Assembly: GCA_014338405.1 (NCBI GenBank)
Contig: JTDE01021511.1
Span: 1 to 64,000 of the forward strand
DNA length: 64,000 nucleotides
Direction of reading: 5' to 3'
From: Paragonimus skrjabini miyazakii
Taxonomy: Eukaryota; Platyhelminthes; Trematoda; Plagiorchiida; Troglotrematidae
The notes under the pieces are model-generated. The model saw only the letters and a program-made list of their open reading frames with translations. It was not told where the DNA came from and searched no databases. How positions within the stretch are numbered: the stretch's first letter is position 1; each line of letters starts with the position of its first letter. A program made the translations under genes and the position numbers. Positions 20,701 through 29,483 of this stretch are shown here, piece by piece.

Positions 20701-21679
20701 GACAGATGTTAGGACCTAATCAAGCGTTTTCAATACCACACACGCAGAACATGTATGACCTGTAAATAAGCGTCAAAATGGCATGGGGTCGAGATCACGG
20801 TATTTGCAAGAAGGAACGTGAACTAGTTTTGTTAGCTATCACAGTTCACTCTCACATCAATGGCAGTGAGGAGGTGCACAAGTTTGGACACACTGTCCTG
20901 TTAAGTGTTTACGTCTGAATTACTTCATAGGTTTAAAATTCGAATCGACCAGCGATTGTACATAGTTTAACCGGTGCTATGGTTTTCTGATTAACGTAGT
21001 TGTTATGTGAGAGCTATGCTCTAACTTGTCTTAGAGTAAAATGTGTACATAACGGTCGATTTTTCCATTGTTGTTTAATTTTTCCTCGTAGTTAGTGTAA
21101 AAAGTAACAGTATCCACATATTCAAAAGCGATTAGCCAACTTATGAACACATTAAAACGTTGAATCTTAGGGAACCTGACAGCAGAGTTGTCAAGAAGCC
21201 AATGAATGGGATATTTTCAAGTTTTACTATAATGAAAGTTGCCATATCCTGTTTTTCACCGTGCAGCACGAACAGATTTACCTTCATTTAGTTCATAATT
21301 TATCAAGCAAAGTAACTGTAGCACCGAACAGTAATATCACTATTTCTTCAGCATGATATTTCTTTTCAATTCAGACAGTGTACAGTTTGGAGTCAGACTG
21401 CATTTTGAAACAGGTTCAACAGCATGGATTCACTGAGATGGTCATAACACGTGAAGTGATAGATGATGTGATGACCACGGTAAGTTGTAACGGCTTCCGC
21501 CAAAAGTTACTTTTTGAATGAAAATTTCTGTGTTTTACTGGCCAGTATGTTAGTATAACATTATTCAAGTGATGTTTAGTTTGGAATTTAAGGCACTTTT
21601 ATTTTCCTTGGATTCTGAACAGGTTGACGTTATCCCCAACGAAATTTCTAGGTCATTCGTTAAACCCATTTATCAATAA
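2721..21679 (+). CDS. Divergent fatty-acid-binding-protein-like gene, four exons, 18.4 kb intron 2
   Basis: Joined exons 2721-2790, 2837-3009, 21375-21479 and 21623-21679 encode 134 residues, the usual length of an intracellular lipid-binding protein. Introns are 46 bp, 18,365 bp and 143 bp, all GT-AG. Exons 1-3 match the - strand FABP paralogue exactly in length (70, 173, 105 nt) and phase. Residues 6-11 are GEWKCF, matching the FABP N-terminal strand. The signature N-[FY]-D is NVD, a change. The ITREV string in exon 3 keeps the arginine of the ligand pocket; exon 4 has R-S-F where the family has R-x-Y. Such proteins carry fatty acids in the cytosol, and flatworms rely on them because they scavenge host lipid. 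The start ATG gives the right N-terminus and follows a TATA box. Exon 4 is the least certain part. The ligand is unknown. Confidence 0.78.
2837..3009 (+). CDS. FABP-like gene exon 2
   Basis: Follows acceptor CTAAAG after a 46-bp intron and ends before donor GTAGGT at 3010. It encodes the beta strands ending F-A-L-G-K-E-Q-D-E-L-T-L-D-G-R. This lines up with the canonical F-x-G-x-E-F-x-E-x-T-x-D-x-R pattern of FABPs. The open frame beginning at 2812 is an artefact of reading from inside intron 1. Confidence 0.8.
3010..4980 (+). other. Intron 2 of FABP-like gene, left part; nothing recognised
   Basis: Non-coding AT-rich sequence. I looked here for exon 3 (the FABP I-T-R-E strand) and did not find it; the matching exon lies at 21375. 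Confidence 0.55.
4982..5135 (+). repeat. SINE family 1 copy (tRNA-derived), partial
   Basis: Shares the GGCATGGTGTTTCTGTCGCTG block, a B-box-like segment (GATTTGAATTCAG here, GGTTCGAATCCAG in better copies) and the tail GGGTCTCATCTAAAATC with copies near 11.4-11.9 kb. The A-box side is shortened. Confidence 0.7.
5150..5690. other. GC-richer island of unknown origin
   Basis: Base composition rises compared with the flanks, and a 119-codon frame runs on - from 5656 to 5297 with no recognisable domain. An AATAAA lies near 5489 on +. A solo LTR of an old retrotransposon is possible, but I see no second copy and no clear TG...CA ends. Confidence 0.3.
5691..9720. other. Intron 2 interior, nothing recognised
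   Basis: AT-rich, with only short frames on both strands (for example 7408-7623 +, 7277-7092 -) that show no domain. A small GGTGATGATGGTGGTG run sits near 9102. A short perfect hairpin (CAGATCGA / TCGATCTG) sits near 9297. Confidence 0.5.
9722..10188 (-). mobile_element. PLE 3' segment: GIY-YIG endonuclease and 3' end, inverted
   Basis: On - this reads N-C-G-E-S-Y-I-S-R-T-D-R, then NSRMKENMPKWVQDV, SSIARHMLATGHRINPES and SRLKPAL: the PLE GIY-YIG nuclease with its C-x-C pair, the Y-I-S-R-T version of YIG and the H/E motifs. The coding frame ends at 9864. The 3' non-coding part then runs to a conserved CTGAAGAGGCAATACGAAA block at 9765-9742. The nuclease would nick the target for priming. This copy keeps the catalytic-type arginine, but it is cut off from its RT. 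Confidence 0.85.
10186..10828 (+). mobile_element. PLE reverse transcriptase C-terminal segment
   Basis: Starts at the RT catalytic motif as Y-V-D-V (YVDD expected), followed by a stop in ILMFV*, and is then open from 10238. It reads DKNGCLPFLDILIGRKDDGS, WTGQHTHFTSFTP, RALVRTLFTRARRICSSE, and a linker ending in HYIYQFVC. That last string is the start of the GIY-YIG domain. The rest of the element continues with N-C-G-E-S on the opposite strand at 9722-10188. The catalytic change and the stop make it inactive. Confidence 0.85.
10829..11364. other. Nothing recognised
   Basis: AT-rich intronic sequence between the PLE and the SINE palindrome; no repeat or domain seen. Confidence 0.5.
11365..11622 (-). 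repeat. SINE family 1 copy, left arm of palindrome
   Basis: Read on -, it has an A-box-like TAGCTCAGCTGA and a B-box GGTTCGAATCCAGC, so it looks tRNA-derived with a Pol III promoter. The tail is AATTAGGTCTCAT. It aligns along its whole length with the + copy at 11698-11935. Confidence 0.8.
11623..11697. repeat. Palindrome spacer with a SINE family 1 tail
   Basis: The spacer holds GGGGACTCATCTAAAATCGC, close to the tail of the 4982 copy. It seems to be the stub of a third SINE unit between the two arms. Confidence 0.55.
11698..11935 (+). repeat. SINE family 1 copy, right arm of palindrome
   Basis: Begins AACAGTGGCGTTAGTAGATT and runs through GGCATGGTGTTTCTGTCGCT, the B-box GGTTCGAATCCAGCC and the tail GGGTCTCATCTGG. 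It mirrors the left arm with scattered differences. Confidence 0.8.
11936..13184. other. Nothing firmly recognised
   Basis: Frames at 12412-12618 and 12643-12828 (+) and 12709-12434 (-) lie in a slightly GC-richer patch, but no domain is visible. They may be an eroded repeat. Confidence 0.4.
13185..13510 (+). repeat. SINE family 2 copy (tRNA-derived, decayed hammerhead)
   Basis: Shares CTCGAGACGATCGG, TCATTACTCAC, GATTGAGCGTTCACATGTGA and CTATGGGAATGCGACAGCTA with the other family members. The A-box side GTAGTGGTGAACA is present, but the B-box is deleted. The hammerhead region (about 13383-13430) is decayed. Confidence 0.75.
13511..14699. other. Nothing recognised
   Basis: AT-rich intronic sequence. 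The frames at 14043-14249 (-) and 14155-14346 (+) are overlapping shadows with no domain. Confidence 0.5.
14700..14719 (+). repeat. Probable target-site duplication, left
   Basis: Reads TTTCAGATTTCTAATAAGTA and differs from the right copy at 15550 by one base (G/A). Confidence 0.55.
14748..14784 (-). ncRNA. Hammerhead-like motif in PLE inverted end
   Basis: The minus strand is identical to the motif at 15463-15499, so both arms of the inverted repeat carry the same ribozyme-like fold. See the sister entry for base-by-base positions. Confidence 0.5.
14858..15364 (+). pseudogene. PLE linker plus GIY-YIG endonuclease fragment
   Basis: An open frame whose first nine or so codons come from the inverted 3' non-coding repeat rather than from the element's protein. 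From 14885 it reads TTKRLVDSIKRAYN, IYQFVCNCGES, Y-I-S-G-T-D-R, NSRMKEHMPKWVQDV and SSIARHMLATGHRINPES, and ends RLPWT. This is the PLE nuclease. The arginine after YIS, kept in the 9.7 kb copy, is glycine here. No RT precedes it, so it is a remnant. Confidence 0.8.
15463..15499 (+). ncRNA. Hammerhead-like motif at the PLE 3' end
   Basis: Stem I GGTA (15463-15466) pairs with TACC (15496-15499). The core CTGAAGA (15467-15473) fits CUGANGA. A short, poorly paired stem II region follows at 15474-15481, then GAAA (15482-15485). Stem III is the palindrome TGC/GCA closed by A-U, with C at 15495 as the cleavage-site base. PLEs are known to carry small type I hammerheads in their terminal repeats. 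The weak stem II is the main doubt. Confidence 0.5.
15550..15569 (+). repeat. Probable target-site duplication, right
   Basis: Reads TTTCAAATTTCTAATAAGTA. It is the partner of 14700-14719. Confidence 0.55.
15785..16110 (+). repeat. SINE family 2 copy, decayed
   Basis: Has TTACTCACAAGC, ATAATTCGGTCGTGC, TAGTGTGAAGTGAATAATGCAG (A-box side), and the 3' block AGTATAGTGCTTGTTTTCGA. The hammerhead core is destroyed (CTGGTTA instead of CTGANGA). Confidence 0.75.
16111..19400. other. Intron 2 interior, nothing recognised
   Basis: AT-rich with short unrelated frames. An (AC)n microsatellite of about 8 units lies near 17192-17208. Confidence 0.5.
19405..19735 (+). repeat. SINE family 2 copy with intact hammerhead core
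   Basis: Carries the 5' block GTCGACTGGAGTAAACAGGA and ATCGAGACGATCGGACAATC, then GGTCATGCCTAGTGTGA. The A-box segment is deleted and the B-box is weak (GGAGTGCAAATTCCGG). Next comes the ribozyme at 19594-19638 and the 3' body with GGTGCTCAATT. Confidence 0.8.
19594..19638 (+). ncRNA. Type I hammerhead ribozyme inside SINE family 2
   Basis: Stem I is GCACAA (19594-19599) with TAGTGC (19633-19638), five of six pairs. The core is CTGATGA (19600-19606). Stem II is GCTCT (19607-19611) with AGAAC (19616-19620) around a CATA loop, with one mismatch. GAAA is 19621-19624. Stem III is the self-complementary CTCGAG (19625-19630), then T-C with predicted cleavage after C19632. Every conserved core base is present. 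The layout, with a very short stem III, is that of the hammerhead in the Schistosoma Sm-alpha SINE. The RNA would cut itself in cis or as a dimer. Confidence 0.8.
19740..19985 (+). repeat. SINE family 2 copy, strongly decayed
   Basis: Shows AGTAAGTCGTGCCTAAAGCG, a B-box GGAGTTCAAGTCCTGGCAGT, and a ruined hammerhead (GTTCTAACACGAATGAAACTCG). It ends with ATTACGAGTAATTTTCAATC. It follows the previous copy directly, so the two may be a tandem pair. Confidence 0.65.
19986..21374. other. End of intron 2, nothing recognised
   Basis: AT-rich and ends in the pyrimidine-rich acceptor TCTTTTCAATTCAG before exon 3. No domain or family repeat seen. Confidence 0.5.
21375..21479 (+). CDS. FABP-like gene exon 3
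   Basis: Thirty-five codons, the same number as exon 3 of the paralogue, between acceptor TTCAG and donor GTAAGT. It contains S-L-E-S-D-C-I-L-K-Q-V-Q, I-T-R-E-V and V-M-T-T. These match the paralogue's T-K-E-S-D-N-K-L-V-H-V-Q, T-V-R-E-V and T-M-T-A. The arginine of the TRE string is the conserved pocket residue of the family. Confidence 0.8.
21623..21679 (+). CDS. FABP-like gene exon 4 (proposed)
   Basis: Begins right after acceptor CTGAACAG, in phase 0, and ends in TAA after 18 residues. It includes I-S-R-S-F-V-K, where the family has R-x-Y. It gives a 134-residue protein. The stop codon is inside an AATAAA. It is less similar to the paralogue than exons 1-3. Confidence 0.6.
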   Translation, partial: VDVIPNEISRSFVKPIYQ

Positions 21680-21680
21680 A
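21675..21680 (+). promoter_or_regulatory. AATAAA overlapping the FABP-like stop codon
   Basis: AATAAA includes the TAA stop at 21677-21679. If it is used as the poly(A) signal, the 3' UTR would be only a few tens of bases. Confidence 0.35.
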
Positions 21681-24600
21681 CTGAGTCCGTGAAAAACAAG
21701 CCATAGACTGTTTGAGCAGAATGCATGTGCATGCAAACGTAGATACATACTTTTTCTTGAACACACAATCTCAGGCAACCAGACTACAACTACTGTAACA
21801 TAATCAAAACAAAACGTAATCTTTCCCCAACATCAGACAGTAGGTTGAAAATGGCATTGTTATGGATTTCTTGACTGCAGTTAACAGGGCAAAATCTGCG
21901 CCCCCAGTGAAGGCCATTGGGTAACATGAACATTGTCCACAAACGAATGTGGTTTAGCGTTTGTGTGTGAGAACCCGATTGAGGTAGCGTGAGATCATTA
22001 GTAAAGTGAACAACACAACCGCTCCATTCGAACGTGGCTGACCCTGACAAGGTTATGAACCACTGATAAGCTCTAACACTAGACTTTCGTTTTGCGCTTC
22101 TTTTGTGGGGTGGTTGACTGAAAAGTCAATATGAGTGCGAATGTAGAGGCATATTTGGTTCATATTATTATTTCCTCATAAATATTTCCATATCGAAGAC
22201 TGGTTATCACTAGTAAGATAAGACCTAGTGACCATTTGGGCGCCAGCCAGAACAGTTTATTCAGTCGTTACTTGGGGGGAAACTACAGAAGTAGCCACCC
22301 AAGATGAACAATGATTATGCTGTATAGTGCTGAAGAACAAGGCACTAAACGTGTAAAGCCATGTCCATCGGCTAGGTTTCTGGATGGATGAGCGGTATTT
22401 AGAAAGTTACATGTTGTAGCCTCGATTCCAGCCTTTTTTTCTCTACCTGAAGTAATTCATGTGGCATTCAGTGTAAATAATCAGTTGATATCTCACTGAA
22501 GTCCTTTACTTCTTTTTCAAAAGATTTCACAACTCCAATTGTGGCTGTCAAATTGGGAGTAACCTTAAGTGCATATGTCACAGGTGAATACGCTGGTGAC
22601 AGCTGTTTGCGCTGACGTCGAATTCCAAATCCTAGGTTTGTATTTTTCTGCCATCAGTGACACTTCTTTTAAGCAATCTTGATTAGACTTACCTAGACTT
22701 GCTTTCCACACACTACACTTTTTTATTACTGTTCCCTAGAAAGTAGTGGTAGTGTGACCAACATTCCTGTTACGTTTACAAGCATCTCTGGGGCACCTTT
22801 GAAGAATCAGTTAGCACTGCGTAACTCAAAGATCAGCATCACAGTTTGGCTTGTTTAAGATCATCTTTTCGAGCATAGAAAGCACATGTTTGTACACAGA
22901 ACAGATAAACTACATAGACATTCGTTGAGGATCAATAATTAGAAAAAATCGCAAGATAAGTTATTATCCAACGTGACTACAGAGGGATAGTCTTGGTGAC
23001 AAAAACGAAACCAATGGTAACTGAGACGTTTGGAACACGACGAAATCGAAAAAAGTATCTACCGAGTCTTCTGAGATTTGGGAAGTCTTTTTAATCGTTT
23101 TCAGTTCGGCATCACCCGTCAGAAGTGGAAGTGTTACATTTTGTTTATGACTCTAGGTGTACTGCGACCAACCTTGTTCTTGAATTGCTTCACCAAACAA
23201 AGATATATGGCTTGAGAAACAAAGCAAAACTGCAAGTTGAACAGAAAACCACCACGTTGAGAATTACAGAGTTTTCTCAGTAGATCACCATATTCTGAGT
23301 GAATAATCGGTAAAATGAGCCATGGCCAGGTGAATCCATGTGCAATCAAAGGGTTCTTTTGGTGAAAAACGATTAAAGAGTGTAACAGATCACTTCTCGA
23401 GAACGGTCCTAGGGTACATTTAGACTGTCTTGGTGAAATGTAATGCACACATACAATGACTTATCCTATCCAGCTTAATATTGTTGAATTTCCTTCTCTC
23501 GGTCGATTCTTTCAACGGCTACATAACCTGTGATCGGCAAGGTCAAAACGGGTGTGTGTTTCAATTCTTCTGAGGTTTTCTAATGGCCATCGTGAACAAA
23601 TTCAGCTCAATCCACTCTTGCCTTCATACCTCTCGCCGTCAGATAGGGTACGGGCAGGATTCAGCTGAGTGGAATCTTCACGTAGTTTATGCATTTTCGT
23701 ATAATGTGAGAGGGAGCCAAAAAGTCACTGAACTCATCCAAAATACGACCAGGAATACTTGGATTCAATTTCGCCGTTCTGAAATGTTATCTGCGGGCTT
23801 CTGCGTTAATGGGTGTTTCGCTGATGGTATTGGGAACTGCCATGTTTTTCAGAACAAACTATCCATGAATATACAACTTGTCTGCCGACAGTTATTATGA
23901 CCTATTTAGCTTTCAGTAGTTTCCGTTAGTTGTATGCCAACAGCTTGCCAGTCATTTGAATGCGGCTGTCATTACTATTATACAAGCCTAACAGTGAACT
24001 TAGAAGCAGAAACGCTCTAATATTGTTTTGCACGAATTGCCTAAGTGTTAAGGCATGCGACCGGTACTCACGGTGCCGTATTCTATTCTTGTGCGAATCG
24101 AATCATTCTATAAGTTCACGATCGGCCAATTATATCAGTCTGGCTGCAAGTTCAGAGTACTCTAGGCGATTGACCATTCATATAGTTTATACGTACCTAC
24201 TCCGTAACAACGTAGTTCAAAGCCCATACACACGCAAACTGCTTACCAACATGATAGACAGCCGAGCGAACAAGACTGTTCATTGAATGACTGTATGTTG
24301 ATCGTAAGACCAAACTGCCATCTTATCATGATTACTCGATAAACTTGCACAAGATTCCTATCTGTAGCATTGTCAATTATAGAATAAAATAACCAGGAAT
24401 TGAAACTTATCGTGCTTCATTTTTACTTGCAACAAAATTATGACTTATACTTTAGTGTGGAAAATTATTTGGTGTTATTACTCTTCACGACCCTATTCAA
24501 TAGATGTGAAATTTTAACAACAAAGAGCGTAATCGAGCTCAGAAAAATGTAACGGTTACGGTCAGACTGGTGGTTTAATTTCCGATTGATCTTTGTGAAT

Positions 24601-25930
24601 TGGTTGTTGAGAGCATGAAAATTTCTATACGTGATCGGAAAGTCTCAGATTTAAATTACCTCCCTAGTTTGGTCTATTGCGGACTTGAAACGAAGGACAG
24701 AAAAGTCGGCTTAAAACTGAGCAGTGTGAAACGTGCGTACATTTTAAAAGTCTCACTCCCTTATGGCCACAGCGAGACGAAGCACTAGTTTAGACAGAAG
24801 AAATGGATGGAGAAGGGATGGAACATCACTCATAAGTTAACGTATTTAACCTCGAACGTCTAACGTCCTTGTGCTTATATCTTCTTAACAAACAGACGAA
24901 TTTTACGCGGCAGTAAGATGGCATCTTTAAAATATCACAGACCTCGATTGCGTGGTGCCTCCCTGTCCTCCGTAGCTAGAGTTTAGAATAAGAACGGAAC
25001 TGGTACCAGGGAATCAGACATGACGGATAGTCCACAGCCTACTAGTGGTTATTATCATCTCATTTCTCTAAGTCATCAGTGGGACAGTCCGCTTTTTACC
25101 CCCAGTTGACTAGAGCTCACCAGAGAGTGTACGGTCTGACAAACAGTGAGATGACACTGTTATCACAATCTTTTTCAGAGTTTCTTAAGAAAAGTTGCTT
25201 GATCCTCGTTAGTAGAAATTCTTCTCATAATTCTATTACTGCATACCTGCTGATGCAATCTGGTGAGTATTAGTAACGTTCCTCGATAAGCGAAGACCAC
25301 GTTTCAAAGCCTCAAAGAATAAAACTGTCCCTTTGGGTGAACTATCTCTAACACGGACTGAGAATTCATAATTTCCAAACAACCGCATTATGGATAACTC
25401 ATAATTTGTCCTAAAACTGTTCTAATTGCGGTTTCAGGAATGTTATTATTAGGTTTAGATGAGACAATTTTTCTGATGAAATGTGATCGGAGCTGGAGAA
25501 AATTCCCTCAGTCTTGGAACTATGAGTGTCATTTCTGCTTCCGATACTACTATTACTCCAATATATAGTCTCCTTACTAATCGAAATATTCATTGACATG
25601 CAACATTTCATTTTCCTAAGAAAGACTGTATCAATTTGCACTTCAAAGCTGAAAAGGGGATATACTTGGAAATAATAGTTAACATCGTCTGTGCCGGAAC
25701 AATGAAAGTTTCGTAAGACCAGTTCTTCGAGTGGAAGCTCAGGTGAACATTATGAACTATAGTCAGTTGTCCCAACGTCGTTGGCGATCAACCGCTGATT
25801 TTCTCGTCTGTTTGGTCTATTTCCTTCTGTTATTACGTAGTGGAAAATCCAGAACTGTTTGCGTTCGCCACTGCATTTAGCAGCATCGGTAGAGAGGCTC
25901 TACTTCATATCCTCGATGCGTCAGATGTTC
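21681..25930. other. Intergenic, no confirmed gene
   Basis: Frames at 23448-23134 (-), 23583-23900 (+) and 23960-24286 (+) are a little over 100 codons but show no domain, and no matching splice partners were found. A tRNA-like scrap (TTGCCTAAGTGTTAAGGCATGC) lies near 24037; it may be another old SINE. Confidence 0.45.
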
Positions 25931-25935
25931 AGCCC

Positions 25936-26085
25936 TAGCAAACCATCGATCTTTTACACGATCGCTTCACCAGTCGCAATGGACACGTTACATCAACACT
26001 CACTACTGGCTTTAGTGATAGCTGCGGTACACCACTCGATCCGCTATTGTTCACAATTTATGTAGCATCCATACCAGTTCGTTAT
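25936..26085 (+). mobile_element. Possible CR1-like LINE reverse transcriptase scrap
   Basis: One frame reads LLHDRFTSRNGHV, then T-T-G-F-S-D-S-C-G-T-P-L-D-P-L-L-F-T-I-Y-V and A-S-I-P. It resembles the S-G-V-P-Q-G-S-V-L-G-P-L-L-F-x-x-Y-V-x-D-I-P block of CR1/jockey-type RTs with several changes. Flanks do not extend the match clearly, so the call is tentative. Confidence 0.4.
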
Positions 26086-29000
26086 AATAAACCTTTAGTG
26101 ATTTTGGCATCAACCACCTAATTTTACTTTCTTCACTCGTCTTATTGAACCACATTTTCAACCTACCGTTTCGGCACCATTCCCGCAGTCTGTTTGTTAA
26201 CATGTCAGGTGTTCGTATTCATATTCTGATTTATGCAAAGCGGTCAGTCCGAGAAACGCTCTGGTGACTGTTTACTCATCCTTGTCAAAAATATACCTCA
26301 GTCAGAATTTTTTAATGTCCACTAGCATAATGTTATTTTGAGTAGCAATATGACATGGTCACTTCATATTAGTAAGTAATATTTTATTTCCGACGTTTGA
26401 TATCTCTCTATGTTCCACTTTGCTTAATCAATCGTTATATCATTGCATCTGTGGTCCCCCTTTGGAATGAGTTACTCACCAGTTATTTTTCAGGTTTGAT
26501 GTACGAGGATTTGACTCACTTCGCTAGTTCATTATTGCATTTTTTCTGCCGTTTTTGATCTCTTTATGTCTCGTCAACGTGCAAAATGCGCAACTTGTGA
26601 AGCTTAGCTTCTATCTAGTATAAGTCACACTCACAAAACTCAGATCATTTTAAACGTCTATGTACATCCTCCACTGGATTTCGGTGTAAACATTTGTTTG
26701 CATGTTCCCAGTCGTGACGCTTTTCTGCTACCCATTGTTGAGCACGATTTGTGTAGCTATCTAACCTTCTAATTCATAGACTGATGACAAAACTGAATCA
26801 ATGTTTCACTCCCTTCAGAACATATTCTGGTTGTTCCATAAGTTTTTCACTAAGTTTATGGCGATGAGTATTATGATATGACTCAAGGTCAGGGAATTAG
26901 TCATCAGTTCCTGAAGATACAAAGGTGCAAAAACTTGTCCTGACATGACATAACTTGTCAAACTTTTCAAGTGTGACTAACCACCATGTTAAATTGAACA
27001 GAACAAATGTTCAGAGTTTATTGACCCTATTGTCCACGGATGGACGACGTTCTAATTCCTATGGAAACAAGTGAGAATAACAAATGGATGATGATTGGAA
27101 ACTTGTTAAGAGTTCTAGGATAACAGAAATGAGGTGGGGGTGCTTTTTGTAATATTAACAAGTAATCGTCGTTGACAATGTCAACATATACCACTGATAG
27201 TTATATGTTAATTAGCAAGGAATATATTGGACAATATTAACGTAGTGATGTTCCGCTGAAGGGCGTAACATAGAACAGAAGTCTTAATATTCTATACATT
27301 TAAGATAGGGATATTTAGTAGTACATGTATCCTCAACATATATTCTTGTCTGGTCAATAACAATGAAAATATATTTTAAGGAACGTAATGAAAAATGGAT
27401 AGTGTACTACAGTCATTTGTATGGTTTGCTATCTTTTGATTTATCACGTATAGTATGTCGGAAAACAGCGAATTCCCAAAGTCTGGTGCACCATATAAAG
27501 CATCGTTTACTAGAAAGCACATTTATGACAATAGCCTTATGCATTGAATTGTGTGTCATCACGAGGCACTTATGCAGCGCTATGAACTTCTGTAAATAAG
27601 TTACCACAGTTTGGTCTACGTCTGATATGTCGTGTGGCTATTGTTTATCTGGTTGCTTACATTCGAATTGTTCCAAGTGTGTGAATGATCATCATGATAG
27701 TCCATCCACTCACAATTTACGGCTCGGGAACAAGTCGATTCAACCAATATAGTGAAGGCCGCTCACACGATCAGATACACTTAGCAGACAAGAGATTGTA
27801 GTCTAGAAAAAACGGATATATTATGTTCAGTATGTCCGTTCTTTGCTCTTCACACGGTAGATTAATTTTTCAGAGACCTGTTGTGGACACTAAACTCTTT
27901 ATTTCCTTAGTACAAGGCATTACCCATGTCAATCAAAGCACTGTTCACACTAAGGGTGGTAAGTAATTAGCTTGACGCTCTTCAGAAACGTACCGTATAG
28001 CTTCTTATTTAATCGTATACCCAATAGTTTGAATAAATGCAAACACTGAGCCCGGGTGTGAACGCTGAGCAAACTGTGCCGATTGAGATCTGTAGGGGAC
28101 TAACCCAATACAAAGGCATAAATGCCAATATTCAGTTCCAAATGCAGTAGCCGAATAGCTCACTATAGACAATCCCAATCTATACGAGACAGGAACGCCA
28201 AGGAGGCGAAACACGCGCACCAAAAGTGTATTGCTAAGCAGAATCAATTCAAACTAGTGATGTTCATTCTGTACAAGGAAAAGTGGTGCAAACTGTATAT
28301 AAAAATAAAGCGGAATATGAAAATGTGTACAATACCCCTTAGATCCAAGAATAGTTGATAGTAATAACAAATAATTATTCCTCAAGTGAGGGGCGTAATC
28401 GATAATGCAGAAAGAATAACCGAAACCAAGTAATTTGATTGTCACAAAATATTATTTTCTAATCGCCAATTTTAGGTATTTGTTATCCGCAATTTAAAGT
28501 TCATATTTTCTGCATGGAATATCATACATGAAATCAGATTAGTATGAGTAGAATTGTATCGAAAAAAACAACGGAACCTGTTTTTTCGACCTAATTTTAA
28601 TGCTCACATCCGTTATTTGTAGTTTACTAAACCAAGAATTGATTGCAATTAAATTTCAATCTGAGATTCAAAACACGTTCGCAAGTTTTGATCTAGTCAA
28701 ACAAAAACCACGCTATTTTTGTATCATGCACCACGGGCATTAGGTATGAGCGAACACGGGAAAGTCATCCCCAATCAAAATGATTGGAAAAACTTAACCA
28801 TAGAAATTGGGTCTGTTGAGAAACTGTTATCTGTGGGTGACTACTTTTCAACAGTCAACGGATTAGCAAGTTCTCAATAAGTTACATCATCAAGTCTGGT
28901 GAATGTGAATGCTTAGGAATTAACTAAATAGAATACTGTCGAATTATTTACAATAATTTTAAAGCATTTAAGCATTATTTATACCATTACACACGATTGT

Positions 29001-29360
29001 ACGTACTGACTGGAGGTATTTGCGCAACACTGAAATGAATTTGGTGTGCGAAAAGGTTTGTTTTTGGTTACACTGTCTCCTTGTTTGTGAGTATGTCATT
29101 GTTTGAAAAACAGTGGTAAACTGAAACTTTGCAGGTAAATCGAAGCATGTCCGCCAATTGTTAGTTGACCTAATAAAAACCGCGAAGTTTTAAGGGTGGG
29201 TGCATTTTTGATTTAATTCGATACTACCGTCATTTTTAGTAAGCTGTTAAACCTGATATTACTTTACAAATTTCAGTTTGATAAGTTTGTTTATGCTTTT
29301 GCGACGATTATCAATAAACGGTATCCAATAATCAATAAAATTTATTTCATTTTCATACAG
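26086..29360. other. Nothing recognised
   Basis: Very AT-rich. Frames near 27363-27607 and 28005-28445 overlap on both strands and look random. Confidence 0.5.
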
Positions 29361-29483
29361 TCCGTTCGAACGGGTGACTCTTCTGCAACTTTGAAATATC
29401 GTCGAATTGGCCCCCCGAAGCGCCGAACAGAAACAGCAAATTTGGCAGGGGCCGTTGCTGACACCACCGTCAATATCTCATGA
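29361..29483 (+). CDS. Orphan terminal exon of an unidentified gene
   Basis: A 40-codon frame opens directly after an acceptor (TTTCATTTTCATACAG) and ends in TGA. It is much richer in G+C than its flanks. The peptide is hydrophilic and ordered-looking, with L-K-Y-R-R-I-G-P-P-K-R-R-T-E and then A-G-A-V-A-D-T-T-V-N-I-S at the C-terminus. The abrupt change in composition exactly at a splice acceptor is what a real last exon looks like. I do not recognise the protein and found no upstream exon in the window, so the rest may lie beyond long introns. A decayed repeat is the alternative. Confidence 0.45.
   Translation, partial: SVRTGDSSATLKYRRIGPPKRRTETANLAGAVADTTVNIS

Noticed and set aside
23134..24286. 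Three frames just over 100 codons as genes
   Set aside because: No domain, no splice partners, no codon bias against flanks, and the frames lie on both strands.
26781..26810. Another hammerhead (CTGATGA then AAAACTGAATC)
   Set aside because: No GAAA at the right spacing and no pairing stems.
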